Notes under the pieces: generated by a model
Databases searched by the model: none
What the model saw: only the letters and a program-made list of their open reading frames with translations
Told to the model about the DNA's origin: nothing
Assembly: GCA_013396655.1 (NCBI GenBank)
Contig: WBMV01006289.1
Coordinates: 3,580,342-3,644,341 of the forward strand
Length of the DNA: 64,000 nt
Direction of reading: 5' to 3'
From: Campylorhamphus procurvoides
Lineage: Eukaryota; Chordata; Aves; Passeriformes; Dendrocolaptidae
Translations under genes and position numbers: made by a program
Shown here: one piece after another, positions 12,411-24,375 of the stretch
How positions within the stretch are numbered: the first letter of the stretch is position 1
How the letters are laid out: the number at the start of each line of letters is the position of its first letter

Positions 12411-12593
12411 AGCTGAAACATTGGAATGGGCTGCCCAGGGAGGTGGTAGAGTCACTGTCTCTGGAGGTGTTTTAAGAAGAGACTGGATATGGCAATGAGT
12501 GCCATGGTTAGCATATGAGGTGGTGTTGGGTCAAACGTTGGACTCGATGATCTCAGAGGTCTTTTCCAACCTAACTGATTCTGCGATTCTATG
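12411..12593 (+). mobile_element. CR1 LINE 3' fragment, plus strand
   Basis: Diagnostic CR1 blocks follow in order: 'ggaatgggctgcccaggg', 'aggtggtagagtcactgtc', 'ctggaggtgttttaagaag', 'gttggactcgatgatctc', 'aggtcttttccaacct', and two imperfect 'gattctgcgattctatg' octamers at the end. The copy is about 180 bp, heavily 5'-truncated, and covers only the last part of the reverse-transcriptase frame plus the 3' end. The 'gatctcagaggtcttttcc' version differs from the tails at 46.5 and 63.7 kb, so a different CR1 subfamily is likely. Confidence 0.93.
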
Positions 12594-15500
12594 GTCTTGG
12601 CATGGCTTTTATTCATGGTGTTACCTTTCTCAGGCATGACAGGCAAGGTCCCTGCCTGGCAGCAGGGAAAGAGCTGGGGGAGAGGGACTGGGACAGCCCC
12701 CTTTCCTGGCCTGGGTGCCGCCTGCAGCTTTTTCTCATTGCCTACTCTGTTGGCAGCTTTGATTTTATAAATGCTGTGCTGCTCTCTTGGCAGGTGAATA
12801 CTTATGAATCAGCCCTTGGAGGGTCCTGTTTGACCCGTACCACCTTCCCTCTTCCTATGCCTTCCTGAAGCTTAGTGAGGAGGAAGTTGGAGTTATGCCA
12901 TGTACTAGCTGCCTACCCCTTCTCTCTTCCCCAGGCTCTAGCCATGTTCCTGATGAAAACAGTACTTCTGTGACAGATCCTGTTCTTGGAAGAAGCTGCC
13001 TTTCCTGGTGGCTCAGTGGCACAGCTTTCAGGAGCTGTTTATAAGGTCTTCCCTCTGCCTTGTGAATCAGTGAACTGCAGAGAGCTTTGAGTGTGGTTTG
13101 CCAGCCCTTGTACTGCTGGTAACGCTTGCAACACTCTCGGTTGGATGTGCCTTGAACGTGACAGGATTTGTAGCCAGGCTGGGCAAGTGTCCTCTCACAG
13201 GCATTGTAGGACATTGCTGACTTGTCTGCTTTATTTCTCTAGATTAATTATATGCAGAATGGAAACGTGCCTTTCAACACTGAGTATAAAATCTGCATTA
13301 GTCTGGCACTGGAATAAACTCTGTATATAATTCTCATTAAAAAAGGTAATCTGCATTGGTAAAACATGGAGATGAGTATATATGAAAATAAGAGGCAAAA
13401 AATCAGAAAACACAGGCAGTTCCTGTGCTCATTCATTGCAGCAATTTACAGTTCCCTCTCTGCTCCTACCCTGAGTCTGAAACAGGAACATCCTTATATG
13501 GAAAAATAGCTATATTTTGGTAGTACCTCAGGTTCACATTATGATGAAACCTGATACTTTCAACAGTTCTGCAAGACAAAAAAACTCCAGAAAGTTTTAG
13601 ATCAGAAATACCAAAGCACTTACTACTCCATCAGTCAGGGGCAATTTCACATGTTAAAATCAAATCTCAACAGTGTTCCTCCAAGTGACGGTAGTGAATG
13701 GCTCCCATGTCTCTGCTGGTGGCACCCATCCTGGAGACACCCTGGAACTGAAACAGCTGCTCAGCTCCAGCCTCTCTGACAGGCGGTGCTGGAGGGACTT
13801 GTTTATGTGTGTCTGCCCTCAGATGTGAACCCACTGCCTGGTGTGTCCTACCCAGTGTGAGTTTCCAATGGTGAAGAATGAACATGATCTGGTAAACCTT
13901 AACTTTTTTTAGTTTCCAGAATATATTCGTTGACACATTTTTTATGCTTCCTACTTATTTACCAACAAATTATGGTGGGTAAAACCTCTTGCAAAGCTGC
14001 GGAGTGCACTGATTGACTTTGCTATGTCTAGGCTTACTAGAAGCAGTACCAACTTGCTCACTTATGAAAAAATATTCTAAATTACATTTTAGCAAGTGGT
14101 AAGGTTCCCTTGGATGAAAGTCCCACTTGAAGAATGTGAAGGGACAGGAAGATGATAACTCCCCTGGTTAATCATATGATGAGCTAAATTCAAAACAGTT
14201 GCAATTTTGTAATTTAGCAAAAAAAAAAAAAGGTTCATTCTGCCAGTTGGTTGTTTGAAGTTTATGAAATGGGGAGAGGAGGAGGCCAAGAGAACAAGTA
14301 GGGGAAGGACAAGAGCAACTTTTGCAGTACTTAACTATAAATTATTTCCACCAGTATACATATATGCCGTGACTGTAATTTCACCTTTGCGTTTTGGTAA
14401 CATAAACCAAAATCTTGAACATCAATGCCAGGGCTGCTGCTTGCACCAGAATCTCAAGCAGAAATTAGAAACTTGTGCAGGGATGAGCAGATATTCCTCC
14501 TAGTGTCCTCTCAAATCTATTAAAGAATTCTGGATTAAACGCATGCTTAACATTTTCATATATTATTAGAACACATAAAAAAGATAATTTAAGTTGCTGC
14601 CTATGTTATTCACGCTGCACTTCTGCAGTAAAGGTATCAATGCCAGGAATATACAGAACTGGAACCACTTTACTGATGTGTTGTTTATTAGAATAAATAT
14701 AGGCCCACACAGGATGGAATGGGAAATGCTTCTTCAAAACATAGTGACTGATCCTACATTTTAATGCTTCCTACTATATATACACTTGTTTTTATTACAC
14801 CACAAAGTATTTTTCCATGGCACAGTCAAGAGAAATACAGCATATGTATGCGTATTTATCATGTTTTTGGCTTATATACTTCTAGTGAAAATTAGGAATA
14901 GAAATAGGACTATGAATACTAGGGCAATGTGACAAGTAAATTTAGAAAAGCAAGTAAGCTGCTATCTGGGATTAAACTTTGTAGAGGGGTTTTCTTTGTA
15001 AGGATATAAAGATAAATCTGAAACAAGTCCACAGAATTTATTAGGGTGAAAAGCAAATATAAAATTGAGGCAAATAAAGCCCTAACTCTGAGTTCTCACC
15101 GGTCTGTGCGAGAATTTTGGAGAGTGCAATTTAGGCCTAATTCTCATCGGAATGTATGTTCAGATATAACAGTTTACAGCTGAAGTACAAGCCCAGGAAT
15201 AAAACCAATGTGTGGCCTGAATTTATATGAATTATTTAATTACATCTGTAGTTATAAAAAAATTGGAAATAGTCTAATTTTTGAGGAAAACAACCATTAT
15301 TCAAATCCCGCTTTAATGTAGTCCTTGCCAATTTGCCTTCCATAACAGATGTTACTTCTCTTGACAGTTTGTTGTGGCCAAACCATTTATTTCTAGCCAG
15401 AAAATTGAATAAATGATCAAAGCTGTACTGGAGGAAAGGATATGTTTTTGTCCATAGAAGGGCTTACTTTTCCCCCATGATGCTGCTGGTTGCACAGGAC

Positions 15501-18500
15501 GTTGGGTGCCTACCCACATGTATGTGCAGACACACACACACCTATTTGCCTTGTGTTCTTCACATGCGTTTGTTAACTTAGGACTTGTTTGTTTACGTTT
15601 TTGCTCTTCTTTCTATATGTTTTGTTTGTTTGGTTTGGTTTTGGTTTTTGTTGTATTTTTTTTTCTTGAAAGTCTGTTTTCTCTCTGCCCTTTCTGTTCT
15701 ACTCCAGGCCAGTTTGGAACTTCTTGTCAGTGTTTGATCTGATGGCCTGTCTTTCATCTTTACATCATGCAACTTTACCTCTCAGTTCTTGGCCCTTCTA
15801 CATATTGTCCTTTCCTAGACTGAAGGCTGTACCTTGCTCTATAGGGCAGAGTTCTTTGAAATCTGAAGTCCTACTTTTGAAAGATATTCTCAGACTCTTG
15901 CACTCAGTATCAAAATACCTTTAATAATAACTTCCCACTAAACCAGAGTTGAAGCCTGCTGAAGCTACCATTGTTTGGAAGATACAGAAAATTATAATTG
16001 CATTATGATTTACTAATTTATATTTTTCCCCCTCAGAGATTCTAAGCAGGTCATTACACTGCTTAATTTGTGACAGCAGGAAGTATTTTAGGATGGCAGA
16101 ATACTTTGTGGAAATAAGCAAAATTGCCACATAATACTGCATTTTATTAAGATTTAGAGTTATCAGAGCCAGACAGAGAGAGAAACATTTGCTTTTAGAG
16201 GACAATAATTTTATAAAACAGATAAAGCCTAAAGGAATGCGCCTGAGGGAGTTCTACTGCCACACCAGCACGGCCAAATTTCCCTCCGCTATTGAAAGAA
16301 CAGCAGATTCAGATGTATTTGACTCTTAAATCAGGAAAAAGACCCATGAACTTCGGGTACAAACTGTCCTAAGAAAGCTTGCCTTCTTTGAGCCAAGAGT
16401 CTATCTTCCTGTGTTCTCCAGTGTCCTTTCACAGCTTTAATAGCTACACATATACAAGAAGCTTACAAAGGCTGAACCATCCCAGTTCCACAAAAAGACC
16501 AAAGTTTTCCGCAGAAGTACCAAGGAGTTGAGATATTTTCCCAGGAGCCACTGGGAGATGGGTACAATAACAAGTGAGCATTTTGCAGAGATAAAAGCAA
16601 ATTTCAGTTCTCAGATTCGTGGACAGAATGTGACTTTCATCATGATGGTTTCTTCATCTGTGCTGAGCTGCCAGGATGCTTCTGTCCAGGCTCTGTACAT
16701 ACAGGCACAGCCAAGCACTGGGCCTGAGCACTGCCTTGAGAGTCTGAAAACAGGATCCTGGCAATGGTTTGTAAGAGTGAACAGAACCCTTCTGGCTAAA
16801 ATGATATGTGTAAAAGTAAGATATTATTCTTATTAGTGAGACTTTTCAGATTCCCTTTGTTACAACTACTTTCACAACATGATTGAAGAGACATTCTGCT
16901 AAGAATAAACTTGGTGCTTGCACTGTATTATAAAATTGAAGATAATTTCCATAGAAAGAAAGAGTAAAAATAAACATTTCTGTCTTCACTAACAGCATAG
17001 CAAGCTACCAGCTGTTCAGCCTACCACCAGCTCTATACTGCTGTGTTACATGGGAAGGAGGCAAAGGTTTCATGCACTTTGAAAGCTTTAATTTCTCTAA
17101 GAAGCTCATTTTCCATTATTTGTAATTTTACACATTTCATGGCTTGTCACAATCTTACTTGCATTTGGATGCAGTTTCTCTGTGTGTTAAATATAGCCTT
17201 TTAAAATAAGTAATACTTCCTGTATTTTATGCAGAGACAAATTGCAATTGTCAAAGAAAGGATCTTAAAAATAAATAAATTACATGCATGAGAAGCCTGT
17301 GAAAATAAGCATCTTGGTGTTTCACCTCTTCTAAGGGGTTCAAGCAATATGTAGTCCATATTCAAGGTGTCAGCAAAGACACCACTAGATATCATGTAAT
17401 AGGCGTTGTTGTCTTAACCCTCTTTGTGCATAAAAGTTGGAGCCATGAATGAGTTCAGTGCGTTCTGGGGTACTCTGTGAAAAGGCAGTCTTTACCCCAA
17501 AGGGTTTGTGATCAAAACCAATCTTACTCTGATTTTTAGTTCTATTTTTTCTGGAATATTATCCATAAGAATAAATTCTACTGCTAATGGTGCACATAGT
17601 TTCTCTTAATTTCACTGGATAAGCACTGAGCATATAAAGTGAACGATTTTTGATCTGGTTTTGGAAACACTTACTCTACATTGTCTGTTTCTATCCTACA
17701 ACTATGCATATAAGGAACCACCAAGAACTGAAGTATACTTGCAGTATTACAGTTTAGGAACTGCTGAACCAGGTTTTTCCCTCTTTATGTCAAGACAACA
17801 GATTTCCTTTCTTTGGCATGGGAAGAATCAAGGGAAAACTTTGTTTAAAATTTGTGAGTAAAAAAATCATTGACCATCACTAACATCATAGGTAGGTGTG
17901 GGCCCACATTAAATGAAGAAAACCCAATCCAGACTAGCACACATTTAAGCTCAAAGATGATTCTAAGTAGCATAGCATGTCTCTGTTACATATTGCCTTA
18001 TCTTGTTAATGCCAGCCTGAAAGCGTTCCAGGCAAATCTGTTCAGAAAAAGAGCACAGCATGTACGAAACTCTAATCTAAACAAGATGGGATGCTACTTA
18101 CAGGTATACAGTTTACAAGGCATGGAACATATGCTGAGTGAGGAAAACAAAAGAAATCGTGATCATGTAGAAATCAACCATCTGAATAAGAATGCTGTGG
18201 ACAAATGTCTTTCATCACTTAAATGATCACAAAGAATGCAAATTAAAGCTGCATTTTCAAAAGGCTTTATTAATGTATTTGGGGACTTTTTAACCTCTAA
18301 TGCCATTGTTTTATATTCAATTGAAGTACTGTTCAGGGGGATAGGTGACATTCAGCATAGTTCAATGCAGACAACAAGAAACTAATAAAGAAGTCTTAAT
18401 AGACTGTAATTATAACAAAATATCTTGATAAAAAAACCCCAACACCCCTAACCCTCCAAATCCAATCTGATTGTAATGGTACATTTGCCAGCTGTTCACA

Positions 18501-18680
18501 TGGGAATGGGCCAGAATGCATCATTTAAAGTAATATCTAATTAATGCTATTTTGCAACAGATGTCAAGCTTTTTTTCCTAGACCAAGGTCCTTATAACTT
18601 TTATCTCGTATTAAACACATCCTCAGAATCCCCTTTTTGACCTCTGTTTTAGTACAGCCCAACCATAACTTGCCATAGAG
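12594..18680. other. Unique non-coding sequence, about 6 kb
   Basis: No gene or repeat family recognised. Positions 12,600-13,230 and 13,680-13,870 are slightly GC-richer, with open frames on both strands that resemble nothing known. A 13-nt A run (14,219-14,231), a purine-rich tract (14,262-14,312), a short CA run (about 15,529-15,540) and a TTTGT-type low-complexity T-rich tract (about 15,618-15,665) are present. The two telomere-like units at 18,446-18,455 are too few to mean anything. Confidence 0.5.
15618..15665. repeat. Low-complexity T/G-rich tract
   Basis: Imperfect TTTGT / GGTTTT units run from about 15,618 into a short poly-T. This is simple-sequence DNA with no further signal. Confidence 0.75.
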
Positions 18681-18689
18681 GAATGGTGT

Positions 18690-19250
18690 GGATCACTCTG
18701 ACGTTCAGATGTGCAGAAGTCCGAGCAGGGAGCAGAGCTGGGCCCCGGGGCTACTGTGGGCTGTGTAACACACGATCCGAGTCACAGCCGGTCACTTGTC
18801 TCTGCTGCACTAATTTAGCCCTGTGTCCTCCTGGGGTCTTTGGACAGCAGGAGGCCAAGGGCATTAAGACTGGTGACTGTTGGACCTCGGTTTGTCCATT
18901 CATCGGCCAGTTAGTTCTGCGTGTATGCTCCTATGGCTTTTATACCACTCACATTCCTGATCAGTTCCTGCAGAGAGGCTGTTGGGGGCAAGCCCGTGTT
19001 TTAGGCAGGCAAAGCAAAGTGAGTCAGCTGTAGCCTGCGTGGCAGTGCTGAGCTGTGTCTCAGCAGAGCTAGTGACGTGTCCCAGGCCTCCCACTACAGG
19101 TAATTTTGTTCTGCAGTCAAGAGAATTTGCTACAATTCACCCACCCCCAGTGATGTCCCTCTGCTCCGCCCGCATCCTGCGCTGAGCTGCCGTGCAGGCG
19201 CTCCGAGGCTGGCGCTGCCAGTGCTGCTCCCGAGCAGTTCAGGGGACCTG
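18690..19250. other. Locally GC- and CpG-richer patch
   Basis: Against an AT-rich, CpG-poor background this stretch is clearly richer in G+C. CpG dinucleotides cluster at about 18,715-18,800 and more densely at 19,166-19,232, where roughly eight fall within about 70 bp. It is too small and uneven to call a CpG island by usual criteria. Reading frames of about 116 codons (plus, 18,683-19,033) and others overlap here without recognisable domains. A promoter or first exon of a non-coding or unannotated transcript is possible but not shown. Confidence 0.4.
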
Positions 19251-21099
19251 TTTGGGCTGTGCTTGCCAGGGACTGGCACAGTGGGGGCACAGCCATGGCA
19301 TCGTGTGCCATTCTACTGAAGCCACACTTATACAATGTGCACGGAGAATTATTCACATGGATGTCTGAGGAGTTTTACAGAGAATCCTCATTTTACAATC
19401 TCAGACAGATAAAAACCACAACCAACCATAAGAAAAATGACAAGGAACATGAAGGAGATAACTGGAGTCACAGCAAAGAGTGCAGTGGTAGGGGAGGCAG
19501 TTCTGAAATGCTGCATGGTTTTGTTTTCTCTCTCATCTGCTGTCTAACCTGCAGCTGTTTGGGAAAGAAATAAAATACAGCATAGCTTGTGGAAGTAAGG
19601 AGAGCAAGTATATACATCTTACTTTGCATAAGGCCCAGAATTCTAGAGATAACAGTTTGATGGACTGGAGTAAGGCACAGAGATGGGCATGGAGGGATAC
19701 TTAGCAGGGCAAGCTTGATAGTTTTAAAACAAAGTACACTAAAAAAAGATGTGTACATGTTTCTGTATGCACATACCTGACCTTACACCCCAAACCCCAG
19801 AATTTTGCAAGTGTGACCAGAAATTTTAAAGCTCAAGGAAAGACTCCTACTTTCCTTTTCCAGACCTTATTCTGCTTCTGTTTACACCTGTGAAAGGGAG
19901 GTGAAACAAAAGGGGAGTCAACTCATCTTGTAGCAGAAGAAAGATTGTGCTTCTACAGCATGACAGCACCTGCTAAGGCTGATGTTCATAAACTCCCTTT
20001 GGTTTTTTTATTGATGCTTTTAATTATTCAGTGGTAGAGACTAAAATATTTGAAACTGACAATGGCATGGAGAAACCAAACTTTGGGGTGTACAATCTGT
20101 GTGGATATTTTAGCAGACTGATTTCTGCAGTCTAAAGTCTCTCCAACTGAGACACTAAAAAACGTGCTTTGACCAGGAAATAGTATTTTTCTTTATTTTG
20201 AGCCTTTCAGCTTTTGTTAGCTTCTAACATGAAGAAGTATGGTAAAAAAACTGTTTGGCATATACCAAAATGCTTTGAAATTTGGCATCAAAACCCAAAG
20301 TATTTACCTTCTTTAAAGAAATTATTTACTTTTAGGAACTCTTCCTTTCCTCCTCTCCCAATTTATATACTGCATAGGGAGAATTTAAAAAATGAAAATT
20401 TTTTGATTATGGGGTAACTTGCTTGATATTTCTCAACAAAAACTGAGTTCTTGTTTTCAGGCTATTTTTTTAGCTTGAATAAAGTTTTATATTTACTTCA
20501 TAAACTCTTGAAAATCATAGTTTATAGGGAAAAGGGTGATACAACCTTAGTTGTGATACATAATGAACTGCCATTCTAAAAAAAAATTAACTCCTTCTGG
20601 GAACCTGTGGCTATGTTGTGATGTTCATGCACCATCTATTTGATTATATTCCAAAAAAAGTGATGGTGAAATTTATCGTCTAAGTGTCACTTTAGATTAA
20701 CTTATCAGCTCTATGAACTACAAACAGAGACACACACCTACACAGCTAATCAATCTAGACTTCATTTGTCAGTACATGCATTGCATTTGGAGAGGAGAGA
20801 ACAATTGCATATGTTTAGCATAGTTAACTTCACAATGAGAAGGCTTCTCCTGATCTATATATTTTCCCTGGGCTATAATTCCACTTTGTAACAGAATTTG
20901 AAATTGGTGAGTCAAACTCTGCAGAATGCTGGCATTGGCTTAGAAATCCTGACTTTTCAATTGTAAAGACTTGGAAAACTTTTTAATTAGTCTCTAAACT
21001 TTGAGTCTGTAGGATTTTTGTCTTATAATCAAAATAAAACAAACAAATAAAATAAAAAACCCCTTGAAAACATAGCTGTGATTTCCACAAATTAGCAGA
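19251..21099. other. Unique non-coding sequence
   Basis: AT-rich, with no repeat family or gene recognised. A weak AAAAT/AAACA-type low-complexity stretch lies at about 21,031-21,060. Confidence 0.5.
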
Positions 21100-22050
21100 C
21101 ATCCAGGGGCTGGAACTTAGAACAAGTTCTAACAATTAATGATTATTTTGACAAGCAAACACTCTGAGCAGTTAGATAATCAGGCTCTGCCCTCCGACAC
21201 TACTGGTGGGTATTAGACAGTAGCTTGAGCTGTGGTGTTGAACTGCTCCCCATCTTTCACTGTTGCACTTCCAACGTGCACACGCTGAGCACTTGTGGAC
21301 ACAAGGCTGGCAGGATTGCAAATACAAGGAAATTTTATTTTTTTAGTACAGCTGTCAAAAGTTATTGGCCAAAGAAATCTCAACAGCTGAGCATGGATTT
21401 GTTGAATTACTGGCTGAAAAACGCAAAAAGGGTCTTCCTCCTAACAGCTCTGCAGAGTAGGAATGAGTGGAGCACAGGGATTTCAGTTAAAGTTAATGCC
21501 ATGTTAGCTGACGCACAGGCAGCTTCAATTCTCTTTAATTAGTGCAGTGTTAAGTGACAAAGTATTTAATCAGCAAGCTAACAAGTGCGGCAGCTGATTG
21601 CTCTGTGCATGCACTCGTGTGGGGGCGTGCCTGAAAAAAGTAAATAAAATTACTTTCCTGGCTTTAAATGAAATGGGATCCCTGATTTTATTACAGCTGC
21701 AATCGTTTTAGAGGCATGATAGAGCAATAAAAATTGATTCTATCCTGTTTTATTCCTTTAACAAAGTATTTCATTTAAGAAGCTAATACTGTAATTTAAC
21801 TGTTTAGCTTCTTGAGCTATGACTTTAAGCCTTATTTCCAGAGCATCTCTGTCAAGGGAATGATCCAGCATTATCTTGATGTTGTGCTGTTGTATTTAAA
21901 GCACACGTATTTCTATTTGCCACTGATCAGATTGAAGATTAAGCCTTCTTTTCTTAGAAATCATGATCCAAGTACATAAGCTTATTAACTTTCAGTATTG
22001 CAATTCATTACATCAAGGTCTTAAGATAAATACTGTGAAAACCTTCTAAC
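21100..22050. other. Unique ATTA-rich sequence, possible regulatory DNA
   Basis: Repeat-free sequence with many homeodomain-type ATTA/TAAT cores (for example around 21,130-21,150 and 21,535) and a perfect 10-bp inverted repeat at 21,777-21,813. The long frame on the plus strand (21,225-21,542) is not recognisable as a protein. The texture is that of a vertebrate conserved non-coding element, but conservation cannot be judged from one sequence. Confidence 0.25.
21777..21813. repeat. Perfect 10-bp inverted repeat
   Basis: 'aagaagctaa' (21,777-21,786) is exactly complementary to 'ttagcttctt' (21,804-21,813), with a 17-nt loop. It lies inside the ATTA-rich stretch. Confidence 0.85.
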
Positions 22051-23431
22051 TTCTGCAAGCCACTTAGTGTCTTAGTAATGCAGATTACTATCAACACATC
22101 ACCCTGGGCTACACTGTTTGCTGGGTTCCACTGGAGTAACGTTGAGTTCATGATTTCTGTATTAGATCCAAAGCCCTCCGCACAGACCCTGCAGTTACCT
22201 GCAAGATTGTCACTCTAAAGCACTGAACCAAGCACACACTGACTGGCAGACGCTGGCTTATATGGTCCTTTGTTGCCACCGAGCTCGTGGATGTTATGGA
22301 CATGAGCTGGAAATGGCCTGTGGGCCTGTCCACTTTCTGATTTGTTAGTTCCAAGTGCGATTATTGCTGTAACTGGAGCTCCAGACACAGAGGGGATCCC
22401 ATGTGTTAGGAACCCACGAGTCAGAAAGGCAAACCTTGTCTTAAGCAATTTCTGAAACTAAATCAGGCAGGAGGCAATGGAGATAGGTGAAGGAGCTCAG
22501 AGAAGTAGTGAGTCTGTATTAATTTGTATGGGCATTAGTGTGAGAACAGTAGGAACTCAAATGGGCTTTGAAGTAAATGAACCACTGCTTTAGTATTAGC
22601 TAACTACTTTACCTATTCAAGAATTTCCTTTGTAAGTCTCTACAGAAGGAGAAAAGAGACTTTTCAACTAATCAGTAAAAAACGTGACTCACAAACACAA
22701 AGTGACCCTTCCTAGCTGAGTGGCAAAAATCCTAGAGATTCATAAAGATTTTTGCCATTGGTTTCAAAGAACTCATAATTTCAGCTATAAGAAATAGTTT
22801 ACTGGGGGCCATCCCCAAAGCACAGTTTGAGGCCAGTAATGAAGGCTGAAATAACTCAGGTGTCAGGGTTGAAATAGCTCAAATGTGACTTAGTAGCTTA
22901 TGGAGAAGAGTGATGCAGAACACGCCACCACCCAGCCCTGGGAGCCACAGAGTGTGGCACATCCTCACAGCTCTTCCTAAGTCCATGCCTGTGGCAGTGA
23001 AAGCCATCAAAAACCCGTATGATTTTCTTCACTCTTTAGCAACACCAGCACTCCTGTGAACTTTTTTTTTAAATTTTCAGTAGAGTGCCGAGAGAGGTTA
23101 GCTTGAGAAGGCAGCCATGGAAAACAGACCCTTGAAAATGAAGTTGGTAGGTTTTATTTAGAAAGCCAGCATATGCACTGGCTGCATTCACATCTGCAGT
23201 GTTCCCCAAACTGACAGACAATTTAGAGTATGGTGTATATTAAAGAGAAATAGTTTTGAACACAGATTTTGGATCTCTTCATACAATTCCTGTAACACTG
23301 AACATTTTTAGACAACTACTGGTTTTATTTCTCAATAAAGACTACAGAATCAGTTTCTCTCATGGCTTTTTAATTAACAGCTCACTGAAAAATATTGTTT
23401 TAGCATAAGTCTGGCCACCTAGTTAGGCAAG

Positions 23432-23461
23432 TTTACTTGCATTTTTTTCTATGCAAGTAAA
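23432..23461. repeat. Perfect 11-bp inverted repeat with overlapping small hairpin
   Basis: 'tttacttgcat' (23,432-23,442) and 'atgcaagtaaa' (23,451-23,461) are exact reverse complements around an 8-nt T-rich loop. The left arm overlaps a second, alternative hairpin 'gcaagt-tt-acttgc' (about 23,427-23,440). The core 'gcaagt'/'acttgc' is thus present three times within 35 bp. Confidence 0.9.
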
Positions 23462-23809
23462 ATACCATCAGAGTGGATCATAAAGCCCTGCCTAAGGAGA
23501 CTATACTAATGCATGACAAAGTTTTTTATGGTTTTAATTTAATCTCAGAAATATCCGGCAAGTGGAAAACTCTCCATAACCACATAAACAATATTCTCAT
23601 ATTCAGAGTTCCTTTGAATTTCTCAGTGAACTTAGGAGAATGGGTTGATGCTGCAGGTTTTCTCAGGCTAAGGCCGCTCCTCCGAGATGACGAACAGCCT
23701 GTTAATGGGACCTAGTATAGAATTATTTCATCTCAATCACAAACAAATATAAGAAATATATGGTTGAAAGCCACGTGTTATGGACCCCAATCAAGTCCTG
23801 ACTCAAGGA

Positions 23810-23831
23810 GATATCTTTGGGATATCTTTGG
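23810..23831. repeat. Perfect tandem duplication, 2 x 11 bp
   Basis: Unit 'gatatctttgg' at 23,810-23,820 is repeated at 23,821-23,831. Confidence 0.95.
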
Positions 23832-24069
23832 GAGAAAAGTGCAACAAAATGCATGTGTTTACATGCTTTCCTGAAGGAAGGTGGGCTGCTGAACACGTGC
23901 AAGTGTTTTCTTGGTCTAAGACAGAAGAAAATGCATGCAGTACTGTTTGTAAATCTTCCTAGAATTGGAAAAGTTAGGAAACCTAAAAAACCCTGCCAGA
24001 CGTAATTGTTGTAGCATAGTGGTCCAGAGTCAAGGTGTTGCTAAATCTGGGTAATGAAGAGTACCGGGG

Positions 24070-24151
24070 TGCACTTTAAAAAAAGTGCATACTGAAAGCA
24101 TACTTTCAGTTATTAAAGAGGTGGCTCCCACACAAGTCTTCCCCTTGTGTG
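24070..24151. repeat. Cluster of three perfect 8-bp-stem hairpins
   Basis: Hairpin 1 is 'tgcacttt'-AAAA-'aaagtgca' (24,070-24,089). Hairpin 2 is 'actgaaag'-CATA-'ctttcagt' (24,091-24,110), only one base further on. Hairpin 3 is 'cacacaag'-7 nt-'cttgtgtg' (24,129-24,151). All three stems are perfect. A fourth perfect stem of 9 bp follows at 24,352-24,375. Each alone is unremarkable, but three in 82 bp is unusual. No T-rich terminator context, gene or known transposon end is recognisable around them. Confidence 0.85.
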
Positions 24152-24234
24152 TAGAAGTGTTACTGAAGACCTCTATGAGATAATTTCTTAACCTTCACAT
24201 GCAAAATCTAATTGCACATATAGTACACCAACAC

Positions 24235-24250
24235 CACTGTGACACTGTGA
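24235..24250. repeat. Tandem duplication, 2 x 8 bp
   Basis: 'cactgtga' occurs twice in direct succession (24,235-24,242 and 24,243-24,250). Confidence 0.95.
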
Positions 24251-24351
24251 TACTCCTTCATGATCCTGGAACCAGAAGACCAGCTGCTGGGAAAGATGTA
24301 GATCCTGGGAAAGCAGCTGAACAGTTTTGTAGATTACCTTACACTGGTCCC

Positions 24352-24375
24352 AATGGTTAAAAATTATTAACCATT
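24352..24375. repeat. Perfect 9-bp inverted repeat
   Basis: 'aatggttaa' (24,352-24,360) pairs with 'ttaaccatt' (24,367-24,375) around a 6-nt loop, about 200 bp after the hairpin cluster. Confidence 0.85.

Larger units (their letters stand above)
22051..24069. other. Unique non-coding sequence
   Basis: No recognisable gene or repeat family. It includes an 11-bp inverted repeat at 23,432-23,461 and an 11-bp tandem duplication at 23,810-23,831. Confidence 0.5.

Noticed and set aside
18446..18455. Telomere-like 'ccctaaccct'
   Set aside because: Fewer than two repeat units; expected by chance.
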